A DNA stretch of 64,000 nucleotides from Aquaticitalea lipolytica (GCF_014641635.1 NZ_BMIC01000004.1:62001-126000), one strand, 5' to 3'. Shown: positions 26,400 through 34,926, counted from the stretch's first letter. Made by a program: numbers and translations. The notes: generated from the sequence alone by a model not told the origin.

Positions 26400-27611
26400 A
26401 TGTTAGAAAAGAAAGATATAGAATTAGAAAGAGCAGTGCTAATTGGTGTTGTTACCAAAGAACAAGATGAAGCAAAATCTAAAGAATATTTAGACGAGTT
26501 AGCTTTCTTAACTTTTACTGCAGGAGGAGAGGTGGTAAAGCGTTTTACCCAAAAAATGGAAATGCCTAATCCTAAAACTTTTTTAGGAACAGGTAAAATT
26601 GAAGAAATACAAGCTTTTATTAATGATAACGAAATTGGCACAGCAATTTTTGATGACGAATTATCTGCAGCACAAGAGCGCAATATTAGTAAAATATTAA
26701 ACTGTAAAGTACTAGACAGAACCAATCTAATTTTAGATATTTTTGCCCAACGCGCACAAACAAGTTATGCAAGAACCCAAGTAGAACTTGCACAATGTGA
26801 ATACTTACTTCCTAGACTTAAAGGAATGTGGACTCACCTTGAAAGACAAAAAGGTGGTATTGGAATGCGTGGTCCTGGAGAAACAGAAATAGAAACCGAT
26901 AGACGTATTGTTAGAGACAGAATTTCATTACTTAAAGACAAGATAAAAACGATTGATAAGCAAATGGCTGTGCAACGTGGTAACAGAGGCCAGATGGTTA
27001 GAGTTGCTTTAGTTGGTTACACCAATGTTGGTAAGTCTACTCTTATGAATGTTATTAGCAAGAGTGATGTGTTTGCCGAAAACAAGTTGTTTGCTACTTT
27101 AGATACAACTGTAAGAAAAGTAGTTATAGGTAACTTGCCTTTTTTAGTTAGTGATACTGTTGGATTTATTAGAAAGCTCCCTACGCAATTAGTAGAGAGT
27201 TTTAAAAGTACATTAGATGAAGTTAGAGAAGCAGATTTGTTACTTCATGTTGTTGATATTTCACATTCAAATTTTGAAGAACATATTGATTCTGTAAACA
27301 AAATTTTAGATGAGATTAATAGCAACGATAAACCAACAATTATGGTTTTTAACAAGATTGATGCTTATGAAGCTGTTCCGTTTGATGCTGATGATTTAGT
27401 TCATGTTAAAACCAAAGCAAACTATACACTTGAAGAATGGAAAAAAACATGGATGAATAAAATAGGTAACGACGCCATTTTTATTTCAGCTTTAAATAAA
27501 GAAAACCTTGAAGCCTTTAAAAAGCGTGTTTATGATGAGGTAAGAGAAATACATGTAAAACGTTTCCCTTATAATCATTTTTTATATCCTGATTACGAGG
27601 AAGAATCATAA
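26400..27611 (+). CDS. hflX: GTPase HflX
   Basis: A 403-residue ribosome-associated GTPase. The N-terminal HflX domain (about 10-190) contains NPKTFLGTGKIEEI, DDELSAAQERNI, DRTNLILDIFAQRA and the glycine-rich GGIGMRGPGETEIE loop, followed by a coiled region. The G domain starts near 200 with the P-loop GYTNVGKST (about 206-214), DTVGF (G3) and NKID (G4). HflX binds the 50S subunit and splits stalled or heat-damaged 70S ribosomes. It is monocistronic between a short-leader promoter and a strong palindromic terminator. Confidence 0.95.
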   Translation: MLEKKDIELERAVLIGVVTKEQDEAKSKEYLDELAFLTFTAGGEVVKRFTQKMEMPNPKTFLGTGKIEEIQAFINDNEIGTAIFDDELSAAQERNISKILNCKVLDRTNLILDIFAQRAQTSYARTQVELAQCEYLLPRLKGMWTHLERQKGGIGMRGPGETEIETDRRIVRDRISLLKDKIKTIDKQMAVQRGNRGQMVRVALVGYTNVGKSTLMNVISKSDVFAENKLFATLDTTVRKVVIGNLPFLVSDTVGFIRKLPTQLVESFKSTLDEVREADLLLHVVDISHSNFEEHIDSVNKILDEINSNDKPTIMVFNKIDAYEAVPFDADDLVHVKTKANYTLEEWKKTWMNKIGNDAIFISALNKENLEAFKKRVYDEVREIHVKRFPYNHFLYPDYEEES

Positions 27612-27640
27612 AAAAAGCGCACCAATTGGTGCGCTTTTTT
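27611..27640. terminator. Bidirectional terminator
   Basis: A 30-bp perfect palindrome AAAAAAGCGCACCAA/TTGGTGCGCTTTTTT between convergent hflX and the DUF3078 gene. It begins in the last base of the hflX stop codon. Confidence 0.93.
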
Positions 27641-27656
27641 ATTAATGTTATATTAA

Positions 27657-28592
27657 TTAAAACTTATAGTTTAGACCAGCTGTCCAGTAACTTTGTAATT
27701 TGTTATCTACTGAATCAAAAGTTTCTGCTGTGTTACCTAATGTATTAATTGAATAGTTTAGTGCTTCTTGCTTATTGCTTCTTAATCCGAAATCAAAACC
27801 AACACCAATCATTTTCCATAATGTATATCCAAATGAGTTAGTCCAAGTCCAGTTTGAGTAATCTGAACTTTTATAGCTTTGAAACATAGATAAGTTAGTT
27901 TTAAAATTAACAGCTCCAATTTGTCGTGTGTAATCAGCAACAATTTTAGCTCCTAAAGACGATTCAAAAACAGTTTCTCCTTTGCTAAATACAAAGTTGT
28001 AGTTTAATGGATGAACAACTACTATTAAATCTGTAATTGGTGTCCAAGTTGCTCCAACCCCTAAATCTAAATATCCAGGATCATTAAAATTGTTTAAAAC
28101 TGTAGTTCTGTATTCCATTAATCCAGAAGCAGCAAGTTTATCAGTAATATTTCTACCATATAGAGAAGATAAATTAAATACATCTGTAGTAGGTTCAAAA
28201 TCTTCACTATCTGTGTTAATGTCTTTATTATCTAATTTCACCCAACTAAAGTTAGTGTTTAAGGCGTTTCTCCAGAAAAATTTCTCTTCAATTAAATTCG
28301 CACGACTATTAAAAGTAAACCCAATATTACCTGAAGAATTGTTTGGTGCTCCTTGTGCATACCAGTTATTAAAGTTAGATAAACTTCCACCAATGGTACC
28401 AAAAGCTGCTAATCTCCAACCAGGAAGTGCATTAATTTGAGCTTGTAGTGCGTCTGCCTCAGCTTGCAATGCATCTGCTGCTGCTTGCTTTTCTGCTTTT
28501 TGAGATTCTAGCTCTTCTTTAGTTTGAGAAAAACCAAACGAAATTGTAAAAATTAAGGCAATCGTAAAAAATACTCTTGTATTCATTTTCAT
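27657..28592 (-). CDS. DUF3078 outer-membrane beta-barrel protein
   Basis: A 311-residue exported protein. I start at ATG 28592 (MKMNTRVFF), which gives a clean signal peptide ending at FGFSQ. The longer frame to 28715 would overlap the DUF2480 gene and the promoter box. After cleavage there is a short Ala/Glu/Gln-rich coiled coil (about 24-50, EKQAAADALQAEADALQ). A DUF3078 barrel-like domain follows, with GWRLAAFGTIGGSLSNFNNWYAQG and amphipathic strands to the final WTAGLNYKF. The family is typical of Bacteroidota and has no defined function. Confidence 0.85.
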   Translation of the reverse strand: MKMNTRVFFTIALIFTISFGFSQTKEELESQKAEKQAAADALQAEADALQAQINALPGWRLAAFGTIGGSLSNFNNWYAQGAPNNSSGNIGFTFNSRANLIEEKFFWRNALNTNFSWVKLDNKDINTDSEDFEPTTDVFNLSSLYGRNITDKLAASGLMEYRTTVLNNFNDPGYLDLGVGATWTPITDLIVVVHPLNYNFVFSKGETVFESSLGAKIVADYTRQIGAVNFKTNLSMFQSYKSSDYSNWTWTNSFGYTLWKMIGVGFDFGLRSNKQEALNYSINTLGNTAETFDSVDNKLQSYWTAGLNYKF

Positions 28593-28627
28593 TGTTTTTA
28601 AGTGATTCATATTTTTATAAAGGGTTG

Positions 28628-28635
28628 CAAATATA
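28628..28635 (-). promoter_or_regulatory. -7 box for the DUF3078 gene
   Basis: CAAATATA on the plus strand reads TATATTTG on the minus strand, 36 bp before the chosen start. It supports ATG 28592 over the longer frame. Confidence 0.5.
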
Positions 28636-28671
28636 TGAGTTACATCTATTTTTTGAAAGATTTTATGTACG

Positions 28672-29178
28672 TTATTTCTTTTTGTAAAGTGGCACAGAAG
28701 AACATGCTTCACCATACATTATAGATTTTGCAATTGGTTTTAGCTTTTGAGAAAGCAAAATATAAGCGTTTTCTGGCACAGGTTTGTTAGAGCATCCTTT
28801 AATAATTAAAGGCTTATCTAAAAATGAATTTGTATCTAGATTTTGAATAATATCTTGATAAATAGATGTTTCTAGTTGCTGTAAATCGCCTATAATAATT
28901 CGTTTAGCGTAAGGCTGTAATTGCATTGTTACAAGCATAAATGCCCAAGCAGGCACAATGGCGTCTGAAGTACATGTTAATGCCACATAATGATCTTGAT
29001 ATTGCTCCCAATTATGTTTACTAACATAATCTCTAAAGTCCTTTTCACGAAGTACTAATTCTTCATAAAGCCAATCTTTAATATCAAAAAGAGTTCTTTC
29101 GCCTTTCGGATAATAATCTTCAAGGTCAACAACTATAAGTTTGCTGTTCGCAACTCTATTAATAATCTCGTCTGCCAT
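28672..29178 (-). CDS. DUF2480 family protein
   Basis: A 168-residue soluble protein matching the Bacteroidota-restricted DUF2480 family (VDLEDYYPKGERTLFDIKDW, VALTCTSDAIVPAWAFML, and a C-terminal YGEACSSVPLYKK). It has conserved cysteines (near 69, 129 and 159) that could bind a metal or cluster, which is inference. It is the last gene of the sufE-sufT-DUF2480 unit, 3 bp after the SufT-like gene, so a role in iron-sulfur protein maturation is suggested by position only. Confidence 0.8.
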   Translation of the reverse strand: MADEIINRVANSKLIVVDLEDYYPKGERTLFDIKDWLYEELVLREKDFRDYVSKHNWEQYQDHYVALTCTSDAIVPAWAFMLVTMQLQPYAKRIIIGDLQQLETSIYQDIIQNLDTNSFLDKPLIIKGCSNKPVPENAYILLSQKLKPIAKSIMYGEACSSVPLYKKK

Positions 29179-29181
29179 ATA

Positions 29182-29505
29182 TTAAAGCATTCCTAACTCT
29201 AGTTTTGCTTCTTCACTCATTAAATCCTGACTCCAAGGTGGATCGAAAGTTATTTCAACCTCAGCAGATTTAACATCATTTAATGATTTAACTTTTTCTT
29301 CAACCTCAAGAGGTAATGTTTCGGCAACAGGACAATTTGGTGTTGTTAATGTCATTAAGATTTTAACATCATAATCTTCATTTACAAATACGTCATAAAT
29401 TAGTCCTAGTTCATATATATCGACAGGAATTTCTGGATCATATATGGTTTTTAAAACTTTAACTATTTTTTCGCCTAATGCGTTTGTATCTATTGTTGTT
29501 TCCAT
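29182..29505 (-). CDS. SufT-like / MIP18 (DUF59) iron-sulfur assembly factor
   Basis: A 107-residue DUF59 protein: VLKTIYDPEIPVDIYELGLIY (two segments), TLTTPNCPVAETLP with the conserved reactive Cys58, and TFDPPWSQDLMSEEAKLELG at the end. Members such as SufT and yeast Cia2 help insert Fe-S clusters into target proteins. It lies 1 bp after the sufE stop, so the two are co-transcribed and probably translationally coupled. Confidence 0.9.
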   Translation of the reverse strand: METTIDTNALGEKIVKVLKTIYDPEIPVDIYELGLIYDVFVNEDYDVKILMTLTTPNCPVAETLPLEVEEKVKSLNDVKSAEVEITFDPPWSQDLMSEEAKLELGML

Positions 29506-29506
29506 T

Positions 29507-29929
29507 TTAACTCAATTGTGTTTGGTATGCAATGGCATACATTTTTATTTGTTTTATCATACTCACCAATCCATTTGCTCTTGTTGGCGACAAATGTTCT
29601 TTTAAACCGATGTCATCAATAAAAGAAGTGTCTGCATCAATAATATCTTTTGGGTGTTGATTAGAAAATACTCGTATTAAAATTGCTATAATACCTTTAG
29701 TTATAATGGCATCACTATCTGCAGTAAAAACAACTTTGTCGTCTTTCATTTCGGCATGTACCCAAACTTTACTTTGACATCCTTTTATAATGTTGTCTTC
29801 TGTTTTGTACTGCGAATCTATTAAAGGTAAAGTTTTACCTAAATCTATCATATACTGATAGCGTTCTTCCCAATCTTCAAACATTGAAAACTCATCAATT
29901 ATCTCGTCTTGTATTGCTTTAATTGTCAT
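29507..29929 (-). CDS. sufE: Sulfur acceptor protein SufE
   Basis: A 140-residue SufE-family protein with FSMFEDWEERYQYMIDLGK, the conserved Cys51 in KGCQSKVWVHAE (same position as the active Cys of E. coli SufE), and FIDDIGLKEHLSPTRANGL. It accepts persulfide sulfur from the SufS cysteine desulfurase and passes it to the SufBCD scaffold. Here it is not in the main suf operon but about 3.5 kb downstream, at the head of its own three-gene unit with a separate promoter box. Confidence 0.95.
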   Translation of the reverse strand: MTIKAIQDEIIDEFSMFEDWEERYQYMIDLGKTLPLIDSQYKTEDNIIKGCQSKVWVHAEMKDDKVVFTADSDAIITKGIIAILIRVFSNQHPKDIIDADTSFIDDIGLKEHLSPTRANGLVSMIKQIKMYAIAYQTQLS

Positions 29930-29943
29930 TATAAAATTTTATA

Positions 29944-29951
29944 CAAAAGTA
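29944..29951 (-). promoter_or_regulatory. -7 box for sufE operon
   Basis: CAAAAGTA reads TACTTTTG on the minus strand, 15 bp before the sufE start. The palindrome ATAAAATTTTAT (29931-29942) overlaps the predicted transcription start. Confidence 0.5.
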
Positions 29952-29959
29952 CAATTTAT

Positions 29960-30445
29960 CTATTGTTTTTTAGCGTTTTCCATTATTGATAATACCTTAT
30001 TGACTAACTTTTCAATTGCTGCAGGAGGATAACCATGATCAAAACTATTGCTTTGTATAGTTTCGTTACTTTTTGTTATTGAAAGACTTGCGTGAGCTGC
30101 TCCATCATAAAGTCGTTTTGCTGTTGGTGCTTCTAAATTTGGAAGTGATTTTAAATCTACTTTATTTAAAAGCGTCATTATATCATTCCAGTCTTTTTCT
30201 GCGCATAAGTATGTGCTTTTTTCAACTAGATTTCTATCGTTTGAAACAATTACAGCATCTTTGGTAATCCATACTTTTTCAAAAAGACCTCGTGACATTG
30301 CCTCGTACGTAATTGTAACCTGTTCTTCCTGATTCATATTTGAAGTAGTTTCTGTTGGCGTAACGGTTTGTGATAGATTAGTATCTTTTTTATCACACTC
30401 TTTGTTAAGCATTAAAATGGTTAAAAGACTAAATAAAATTTTCAT
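29960..30445 (-). CDS. Hypothetical envelope protein
   Basis: A 161-residue protein with a short hydrophobic N-terminus (MKILFSLLTILML) followed by NKECDKK. The cysteine sits where a lipoprotein cysteine would be, but NKEC is not a lipobox, so lipidation is doubtful. The body contains TYEAMSRGLFEKVWI, CAEKDWNDIMTLLNKVDL, YDGAAHASLSI and FDHGYPPAAIEKLVNKVL, a pattern I associate with unassigned Flavobacteriia proteins. It lies between sufE and a META lipoprotein, all on the minus strand. Function unknown. Confidence 0.7.
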   Translation of the reverse strand: MKILFSLLTILMLNKECDKKDTNLSQTVTPTETTSNMNQEEQVTITYEAMSRGLFEKVWITKDAVIVSNDRNLVEKSTYLCAEKDWNDIMTLLNKVDLKSLPNLEAPTAKRLYDGAAHASLSITKSNETIQSNSFDHGYPPAAIEKLVNKVLSIMENAKKQ

Positions 30446-30504
30446 GTGCTATTAATTATTATTTTTTAAATATTAATACAAAAAGGAAGCCAAAGTTTGT
30501 TTAG

Positions 30505-30936
30505 CTAGTTACCTTCTTTTAAATGGCTACATTCAATTATAACTTTTTTGTCTTTTGACATTAGTTTTAATGTATTGCCTTCGGCTTTAAAAAAAGTTGC
30601 TTCGTTAAGTGCTTCAAAAAATAATTGCTCTGTGTTTATATTATTACACATCATTTTTGTTGAACCAACATTACTAATTTTTACCTGGTTTTTATTTATA
30701 GTTACATCTCCAAAGTATCGGTTACATCCTGAGCTTCCTGAAATTCCTTTTCCAGAAAGATCAATACGTATTGTTGGCTGTCTTGAAAACTCTGTTTCTC
30801 CTTTTAAATTTACGACTAACCATGATGTGTTTTCAATACTTTCTGTTGTATTTGAATCTTGACTCTCTTTTTTGTCTTGAGCGCATGACAAAACAACACA
30901 AAAACAAAGTAATATAAACTTATATTTCAAACTCAT
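30505..30936 (-). CDS. META domain lipoprotein (HslJ-like)
   Basis: A 143-residue lipoprotein when started at ATG 30936, which gives the signal MSLKYKFILLCFCVVLSC with lipidated Cys18; an ATG 18 bp upstream is less apt. The META/HslJ domain (about 35-138) shows NTSWLVVNLKG, GKGISGSSGCNRYFG, STKMMCNN and EQLFFEALNEATFF. HslJ in E. coli is a heat-inducible outer membrane lipoprotein linked to novobiocin resistance; the molecular role is not settled. The downstream neighbour is the hypothetical protein at 29960. Confidence 0.85.
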   Translation of the reverse strand: MSLKYKFILLCFCVVLSCAQDKKESQDSNTTESIENTSWLVVNLKGETEFSRQPTIRIDLSGKGISGSSGCNRYFGDVTINKNQVKISNVGSTKMMCNNINTEQLFFEALNEATFFKAEGNTLKLMSKDKKVIIECSHLKEGN

Positions 30937-31005
30937 ATTTAATATTCTAATCATATTAGTAAAAGTAAAAAAAATTAACCCGTTTTAAGTATTAATTATA
31001 AGAAC

Positions 31006-31036
31006 AAAAAAAAACGCCATAAAGGCGCTTTTTTTT
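31006..31036. terminator. Terminator after the M43 metalloprotease
   Basis: A short stem CGCC/GGCG with an ATAAA loop, flanked by nine A and eight T residues. It can function for the minus-strand gene ending at 31055. Confidence 0.75.
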
Positions 31037-31054
31037 TAAAAGTAATTAGTTCTA

Positions 31055-32101
31055 TTAATTAATCATAGAGTCTCTCGCTCCTCCTGCTAAGAAAATTGTT
31101 CTCATTCTTTCTTTTTGCCCTTCAGAAAACATATACATACAAGCATCATTAGTGTAATCCATATAATTCATCGTCATATCATTAGAACGGCAATTTACAG
31201 TTGGATAAGATGGACAGCCATAATTTGGTGCATCTGACGAAGGAGTATCTGAAACAAAATCATCTCTATTACATCTTCCATCTCCCCAAATATGACGTAA
31301 ATTAAAATAGTGACCAACTTCGTGAGTTGTTGTTCTACCTTTATCAAACGGAGCTGATAAATAGCCTGTTGACCCAAAATAATTAGGTCCAACTACAACA
31401 CCATCTGTTGCTGATGGTCCTCCTGGAAATTGAGCATAGCCTAAAATTCCTCCTCCTATGTTACAAACCCAAATATTTAAATGAGTTTCTGGTGTAATTG
31501 GTGGATAAGCAGATTTAACGGCATCATTAGTTCCCCAAGATGTTCTAGAATTTGAATATCTAAAAGTGTTTACTAGATTAAATTGAATCTCAGTATCTGC
31601 AACTAAACCTGCAAACTCTGAAGGCGTTTGATTTGCATCATTATTTGTAGCTCTAAAATCGTCATTTAAAACAGCTATTTGAGATGCAATCTGTGCATTA
31701 GAAATATTTTCGTTTGAGTTACTATATACCACATGTACATAAACAGGAATTGTAATTACTCCTAAGTCATCTGGAGGAGTTGAGCCTCCACCTCCATTAC
31801 CTCCTTTTGGTGGTTTTCCTTTTCCTGTAATGCTCGCTCTAGTTGTATATTCAATATCATACATTTTTTTGTATAAATCTGGATTTTCATTAAGTAATCT
31901 ATTAAGGTTGACCATAGAATAACATGATTTTGAATCGCCAAATTCAGCTTTTCTAGAAGTCTCATCAGTATCAGCATCTGTATACAAATAAAAGTCGCTC
32001 ATATCTACTTTAGATTGATCTTGACTTGGAGAGTCTTCATCTTTATTACAAGATGTAAATACGAGTGCTAAAGCAGCCATTCCTAAAAATACTTTTTTCA
32101 T
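31055..32101 (-). CDS. M43 family (pappalysin-like) zinc metalloprotease, lipoprotein
   Basis: A 348-residue lipoprotein with lipobox FTSC (Cys18). The catalytic domain holds the extended zinc motif HEVGHYFNLRH (from His260) and the methionine turn MNYMDY, both metzincin hallmarks, plus the disulfide-type cysteines of M43 members (GDGRCNRDDF, YGCPS, NDACMYMFS). A flexible Gly/Pro/Lys-rich linker (KGKPPKGGNGGGGS) lies near residues 93-107. It is probably displayed on the outer membrane and digests proteins. It has its own terminator and sits between sufS and the META gene without an obvious functional link to the suf genes. Confidence 0.9.
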   Translation of the reverse strand: MKKVFLGMAALALVFTSCNKDEDSPSQDQSKVDMSDFYLYTDADTDETSRKAEFGDSKSCYSMVNLNRLLNENPDLYKKMYDIEYTTRASITGKGKPPKGGNGGGGSTPPDDLGVITIPVYVHVVYSNSNENISNAQIASQIAVLNDDFRATNNDANQTPSEFAGLVADTEIQFNLVNTFRYSNSRTSWGTNDAVKSAYPPITPETHLNIWVCNIGGGILGYAQFPGGPSATDGVVVGPNYFGSTGYLSAPFDKGRTTTHEVGHYFNLRHIWGDGRCNRDDFVSDTPSSDAPNYGCPSYPTVNCRSNDMTMNYMDYTNDACMYMFSEGQKERMRTIFLAGGARDSMIN

Positions 32102-32187
32102 TTTTATATATATTTTAGTTAATAATTCTGCTCAATATATAATTTAACAATTAAAATTTTAACATTTTGTTAAGAATTTTTGTGTTT

Positions 32188-32202
32188 TTTCGATGAAATG
32201 CA
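32188..32202. promoter_or_regulatory. TTTCGATGAAATGCA element upstream of the M43 gene
   Basis: This intergenic element matches 11 of 13 positions of the TCGACGAAATACA sequence found upstream of a zinc-ribbon gene (38305-38317) and a T9SS metalloprotease (43567-43579). It lies about 90 bp before the M43 start. Its function is unproven. Confidence 0.35.
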
Positions 32203-32220
32203 AATCTGATTTTTTGCATA

Positions 32221-32245
32221 AAAAAAGCATCTTAAAAAGATGCTT
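32221..32245 (-). terminator. Terminator of the suf operon
   Basis: A perfect 9-bp stem AAGCATCTT/AAGATGCTT with a 3-base loop; on the minus strand it is followed by a T-run. It lies 28 bp beyond the sufS stop. Confidence 0.85.
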
Positions 32246-32272
32246 AATCATATATAATTGGTTTTAAGTTTT

Positions 32273-33487
32273 TTAGGATAACATAAGCTTTGCTTTTTTC
32301 ACACCTTCAACTAATGCGTCTATTTCTTGTTTAGTATTATAAAATGCAAACGATGCTCTTACTGTTCCTGGAATTTTGTAGAAATCCATAATTGGTTGTG
32401 CGCAATGATGTCCTGTACGAACAGCGATTCCCATTTTGTCTAAAATTGTACCTACATCATAAGGATGGATTCCTTCTAAATTAAAAGAAATTACTGAAGT
32501 TTTATGTTTTGCGGTTCCGTAAATTTTTAAGCCTTCTATTTCAGAGAGTTTTTGTGTTCCATACTCCAAAAGCTCGTGTTCATATTTTGCTATATTTTCA
32601 AAGCCAATAGCATTCATATAATCTAAGGCTGCTCCAAAGGCAATACCACCACAAATATTTGGAGTTCCAGCTTCAAACTTATGTGGTAAAGTTGCGTAAG
32701 TGGTTTTTTCGAAAGTTACCTCGGCAATCATTTCGCCTCCTCCTTGATAAGGCGGTAATTTATTAAGCCATTCTTCTTTACCATACAAGATACCAACACC
32801 TGTTGGTCCACACATTTTATGAGCAGAAACCACATAAAAATCGACATCTAGTTTTTGAACATCTGCTTTTATATGCGGACTTGCTTGGGCTCCATCTATT
32901 AAAACTGCTGCACCAACATTGTGTGCTTTAGTTATAATGTTTTCGATTGGATTTATTGTGCCTAATGCATTTGAAATATGATTTACAAAAACCAGTTTTG
33001 TTTTGTTTGAAAGGAGTTTATCATACTCACTAATTACGAGCTCTCCTTCTTGATTCATTGGGATGACTTTTAAAATAGCTCCTGTACGCTCACATAGCAT
33101 TTGCCAAGGCACAATATTACTATGATGCTCTAAGGCCGAAACTATAACTTCATCTCCATCTTTTAATATTGAAGAAAATCCGTTAGCTACTAGATTAATT
33201 CCGTGAGTTGTTCCTGATGTAAAAATGATTTCGTGAGCAAATTTGGCATTAAAATGATTTTGTATTTTATGTCTTGCCTGCTCGTACTTATCTGTTGCTT
33301 CTTGACTTAAACTATGAACTCCTCTGTGTATGTTGGCATTATAATTTGAATAATAATCTACAATAACATCTATTACCTGTTGTGGTGTTTGAGATGTTGC
33401 TGCATTATCAAAATACACTAAAGGTTTGCCATTAACTTTACGAGAAAGTATTGGAAAGTCTTTTCTTATGGTTTCTACGTTGAACAT
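32273..33487 (-). CDS. sufS: Cysteine desulfurase SufS
   Basis: A 404-residue PLP enzyme of the class V aminotransferase fold. PLP-binding Lys224 is in SAHKMCGPTG, the substrate/PLP site in TSGTTHGIN (90-98) and DGAQASPH (198-205), and the catalytic Cys362 in RTGHHCAQP, the short-loop arrangement of the group II SufS type. It removes sulfur from cysteine and gives it to SufE. It is the last gene of the suf operon, separated from sufD by a 115-bp gap that contains a REP-like palindrome. Confidence 0.96.
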   Translation of the reverse strand: MFNVETIRKDFPILSRKVNGKPLVYFDNAATSQTPQQVIDVIVDYYSNYNANIHRGVHSLSQEATDKYEQARHKIQNHFNAKFAHEIIFTSGTTHGINLVANGFSSILKDGDEVIVSALEHHSNIVPWQMLCERTGAILKVIPMNQEGELVISEYDKLLSNKTKLVFVNHISNALGTINPIENIITKAHNVGAAVLIDGAQASPHIKADVQKLDVDFYVVSAHKMCGPTGVGILYGKEEWLNKLPPYQGGGEMIAEVTFEKTTYATLPHKFEAGTPNICGGIAFGAALDYMNAIGFENIAKYEHELLEYGTQKLSEIEGLKIYGTAKHKTSVISFNLEGIHPYDVGTILDKMGIAVRTGHHCAQPIMDFYKIPGTVRASFAFYNTKQEIDALVEGVKKAKLMLS

Positions 33488-33535
33488 AGTCGTGTTTTAG
33501 CCTCGATAGTAGCGGCATACTTTTTTATGTTTAAC

Positions 33536-33554
33536 CCTTGGACTGCGCTCAAGG
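33536..33554. repeat. REP-like palindrome in the sufD-sufS gap
   Basis: CCTTGGACTGCGCTCAAGG can fold with CCTTG/CAAGG arms and is followed by TGACAG. The sequence resembles short GC-richer interspersed repeats (…GACTGCGCTCA..GTGACA) that I recall from Flavobacteriaceae intergenic DNA. Its GC content stands out from the flanks. Identity as a repeat needs a genome-wide search. Confidence 0.4.
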
Positions 33555-33602
33555 TGACAGAAAAAAGATATAGCGTATAGCGAGAAATAGCTTCAAATAA
33601 TT

Positions 33603-34916
33603 TTATAAATCGAACCCAATATCAACACCAAGTTTTGTTGCTATAATTTTAGTGATACGTTGTTTAATTTCAGGAATTTTAACCGAACTCAATACATTAT
33701 TACTAAACGCATACATTAACAATGCTTTGGCTTCTTTTTCTGGAATACCTCGAGAACGCATATAAAACATTGCGCTTTCGTCTAACTGCCCAATTGTACA
33801 ACCATGAGAGCATTTTACATCGTCTGCAAAAATTTCTAATTGTGGTTTGGTATTAATGCTTGCTTTGTCGCTTACTAAAATATTGTTGTTTGCTTGAAAC
33901 GCATTTGTTTTTTGAGCTTCCTTTTCTACAAGTACTTTACCATTAAAAACACCTGTTGCACTATCTCCAAAAATACCTTTGTAGTCTTGATGACTTTCGC
34001 AATTTGGTTGTATGTGGTGAACTAGCGTATTATGATCGACATGCTGTTTACTGCCAATAATAGTAACTCCTTTTAATGTAGAATCTATACGCTCTCCGTT
34101 TTGATAAAAATTAAGATTGTTACGTGTTAATTTTCCTCCAAACGAAAATGTATGTGTAGATGCTACACTTTCTTGTTTTTGATTTATAAAAGTATTATCA
34201 ATTAACGACGCATTTTCATTGTCGTTTTGAATTTTATAATAGTCTACTATTGCTCTCTTATTAGCATAAATTTCTGTTACACTATTAGTAAGCACAGGAT
34301 TATCTGTTAAACTTTGATGACGCTCAATAATTTGAACATGCGAATTTTCGTCAACAACAATCAGATTACGAGGCTGATTCATTAATGCAGATTCGCTACC
34401 TGTTGAAAAATGTATAATTTGAATTGGTTTTGCTGCCAATTTATTTTTTGGAATGTGAATGTAAGCACCTTCGCTAGAAAACGCTGTGTTTAGTGATGTT
34501 AAACTATCTTTTGTTGCTATTTTATTAAAATAGTTTTCAATAATTAACTGGTACTTTGGTTTTGCTAATGCTGATGACATTAAACAAACATCAATTCCAT
34601 CGTGCGTTGTTTGTGATAAATGTGATGCATACTTACCATCTATAAACACGATTTTGTAGGTGTCTATATCGTGAATAAAGTACTTTTTTACATCGTTATA
34701 TTCTACAGTGTTTTCGTGTTTTGGAAACACACTATAATCGTGCTTTAAAATACTGTTTAAAGAAGTATACTTCCACGCTTCTTCCTTTTTTGAAGGAAAC
34801 CCTTGTGTTTCGAATACTTTTATTGCTTCACTTCTAACATCATGAACTGGTGAATCTACATCCACTAGGTTCTCGAATGCCATAAATGATGATATGAGTT
34901 TTTCTTTTAAATCCAT
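33603..34916 (-). CDS. sufD: Fe-S cluster assembly protein SufD
   Basis: A 437-residue SufBD-family protein with the N-terminal segment TQGFPSKKEEAWKYTSL, a central right-handed beta-helix, and a C-terminal portion with DDVKCSHGCTIGQLDESAMFYMRSRGI (two parts), holding the SufD His/Cys region, then EAKALLMYAF. It forms the SufBC2D scaffold with SufB and SufC. It starts 10 bp after sufC, in the order BCDS. Confidence 0.95.
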   Translation of the reverse strand: MDLKEKLISSFMAFENLVDVDSPVHDVRSEAIKVFETQGFPSKKEEAWKYTSLNSILKHDYSVFPKHENTVEYNDVKKYFIHDIDTYKIVFIDGKYASHLSQTTHDGIDVCLMSSALAKPKYQLIIENYFNKIATKDSLTSLNTAFSSEGAYIHIPKNKLAAKPIQIIHFSTGSESALMNQPRNLIVVDENSHVQIIERHQSLTDNPVLTNSVTEIYANKRAIVDYYKIQNDNENASLIDNTFINQKQESVASTHTFSFGGKLTRNNLNFYQNGERIDSTLKGVTIIGSKQHVDHNTLVHHIQPNCESHQDYKGIFGDSATGVFNGKVLVEKEAQKTNAFQANNNILVSDKASINTKPQLEIFADDVKCSHGCTIGQLDESAMFYMRSRGIPEKEAKALLMYAFSNNVLSSVKIPEIKQRITKIIATKLGVDIGFDL

Positions 34917-34926
34917 TTGCTTGTTA

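Noticed and set aside
28593-28715. Longer N-terminus for the DUF3078 protein
   Set aside because: It would overlap the DUF2480 gene and the -7 box and would bury the clear signal peptide that begins at 28592.
29931-29942. ATAAAATTTTAT palindrome as a firm sufE operator
   Set aside because: Made only of A and T in an AT-rich gap; recorded with the promoter box but not claimed as an operator.
31762-31977. 71-residue ORF within the M43 metalloprotease
   Set aside because: Same-strand out-of-frame shadow; the host frame has lipobox, zinc site and Met-turn.
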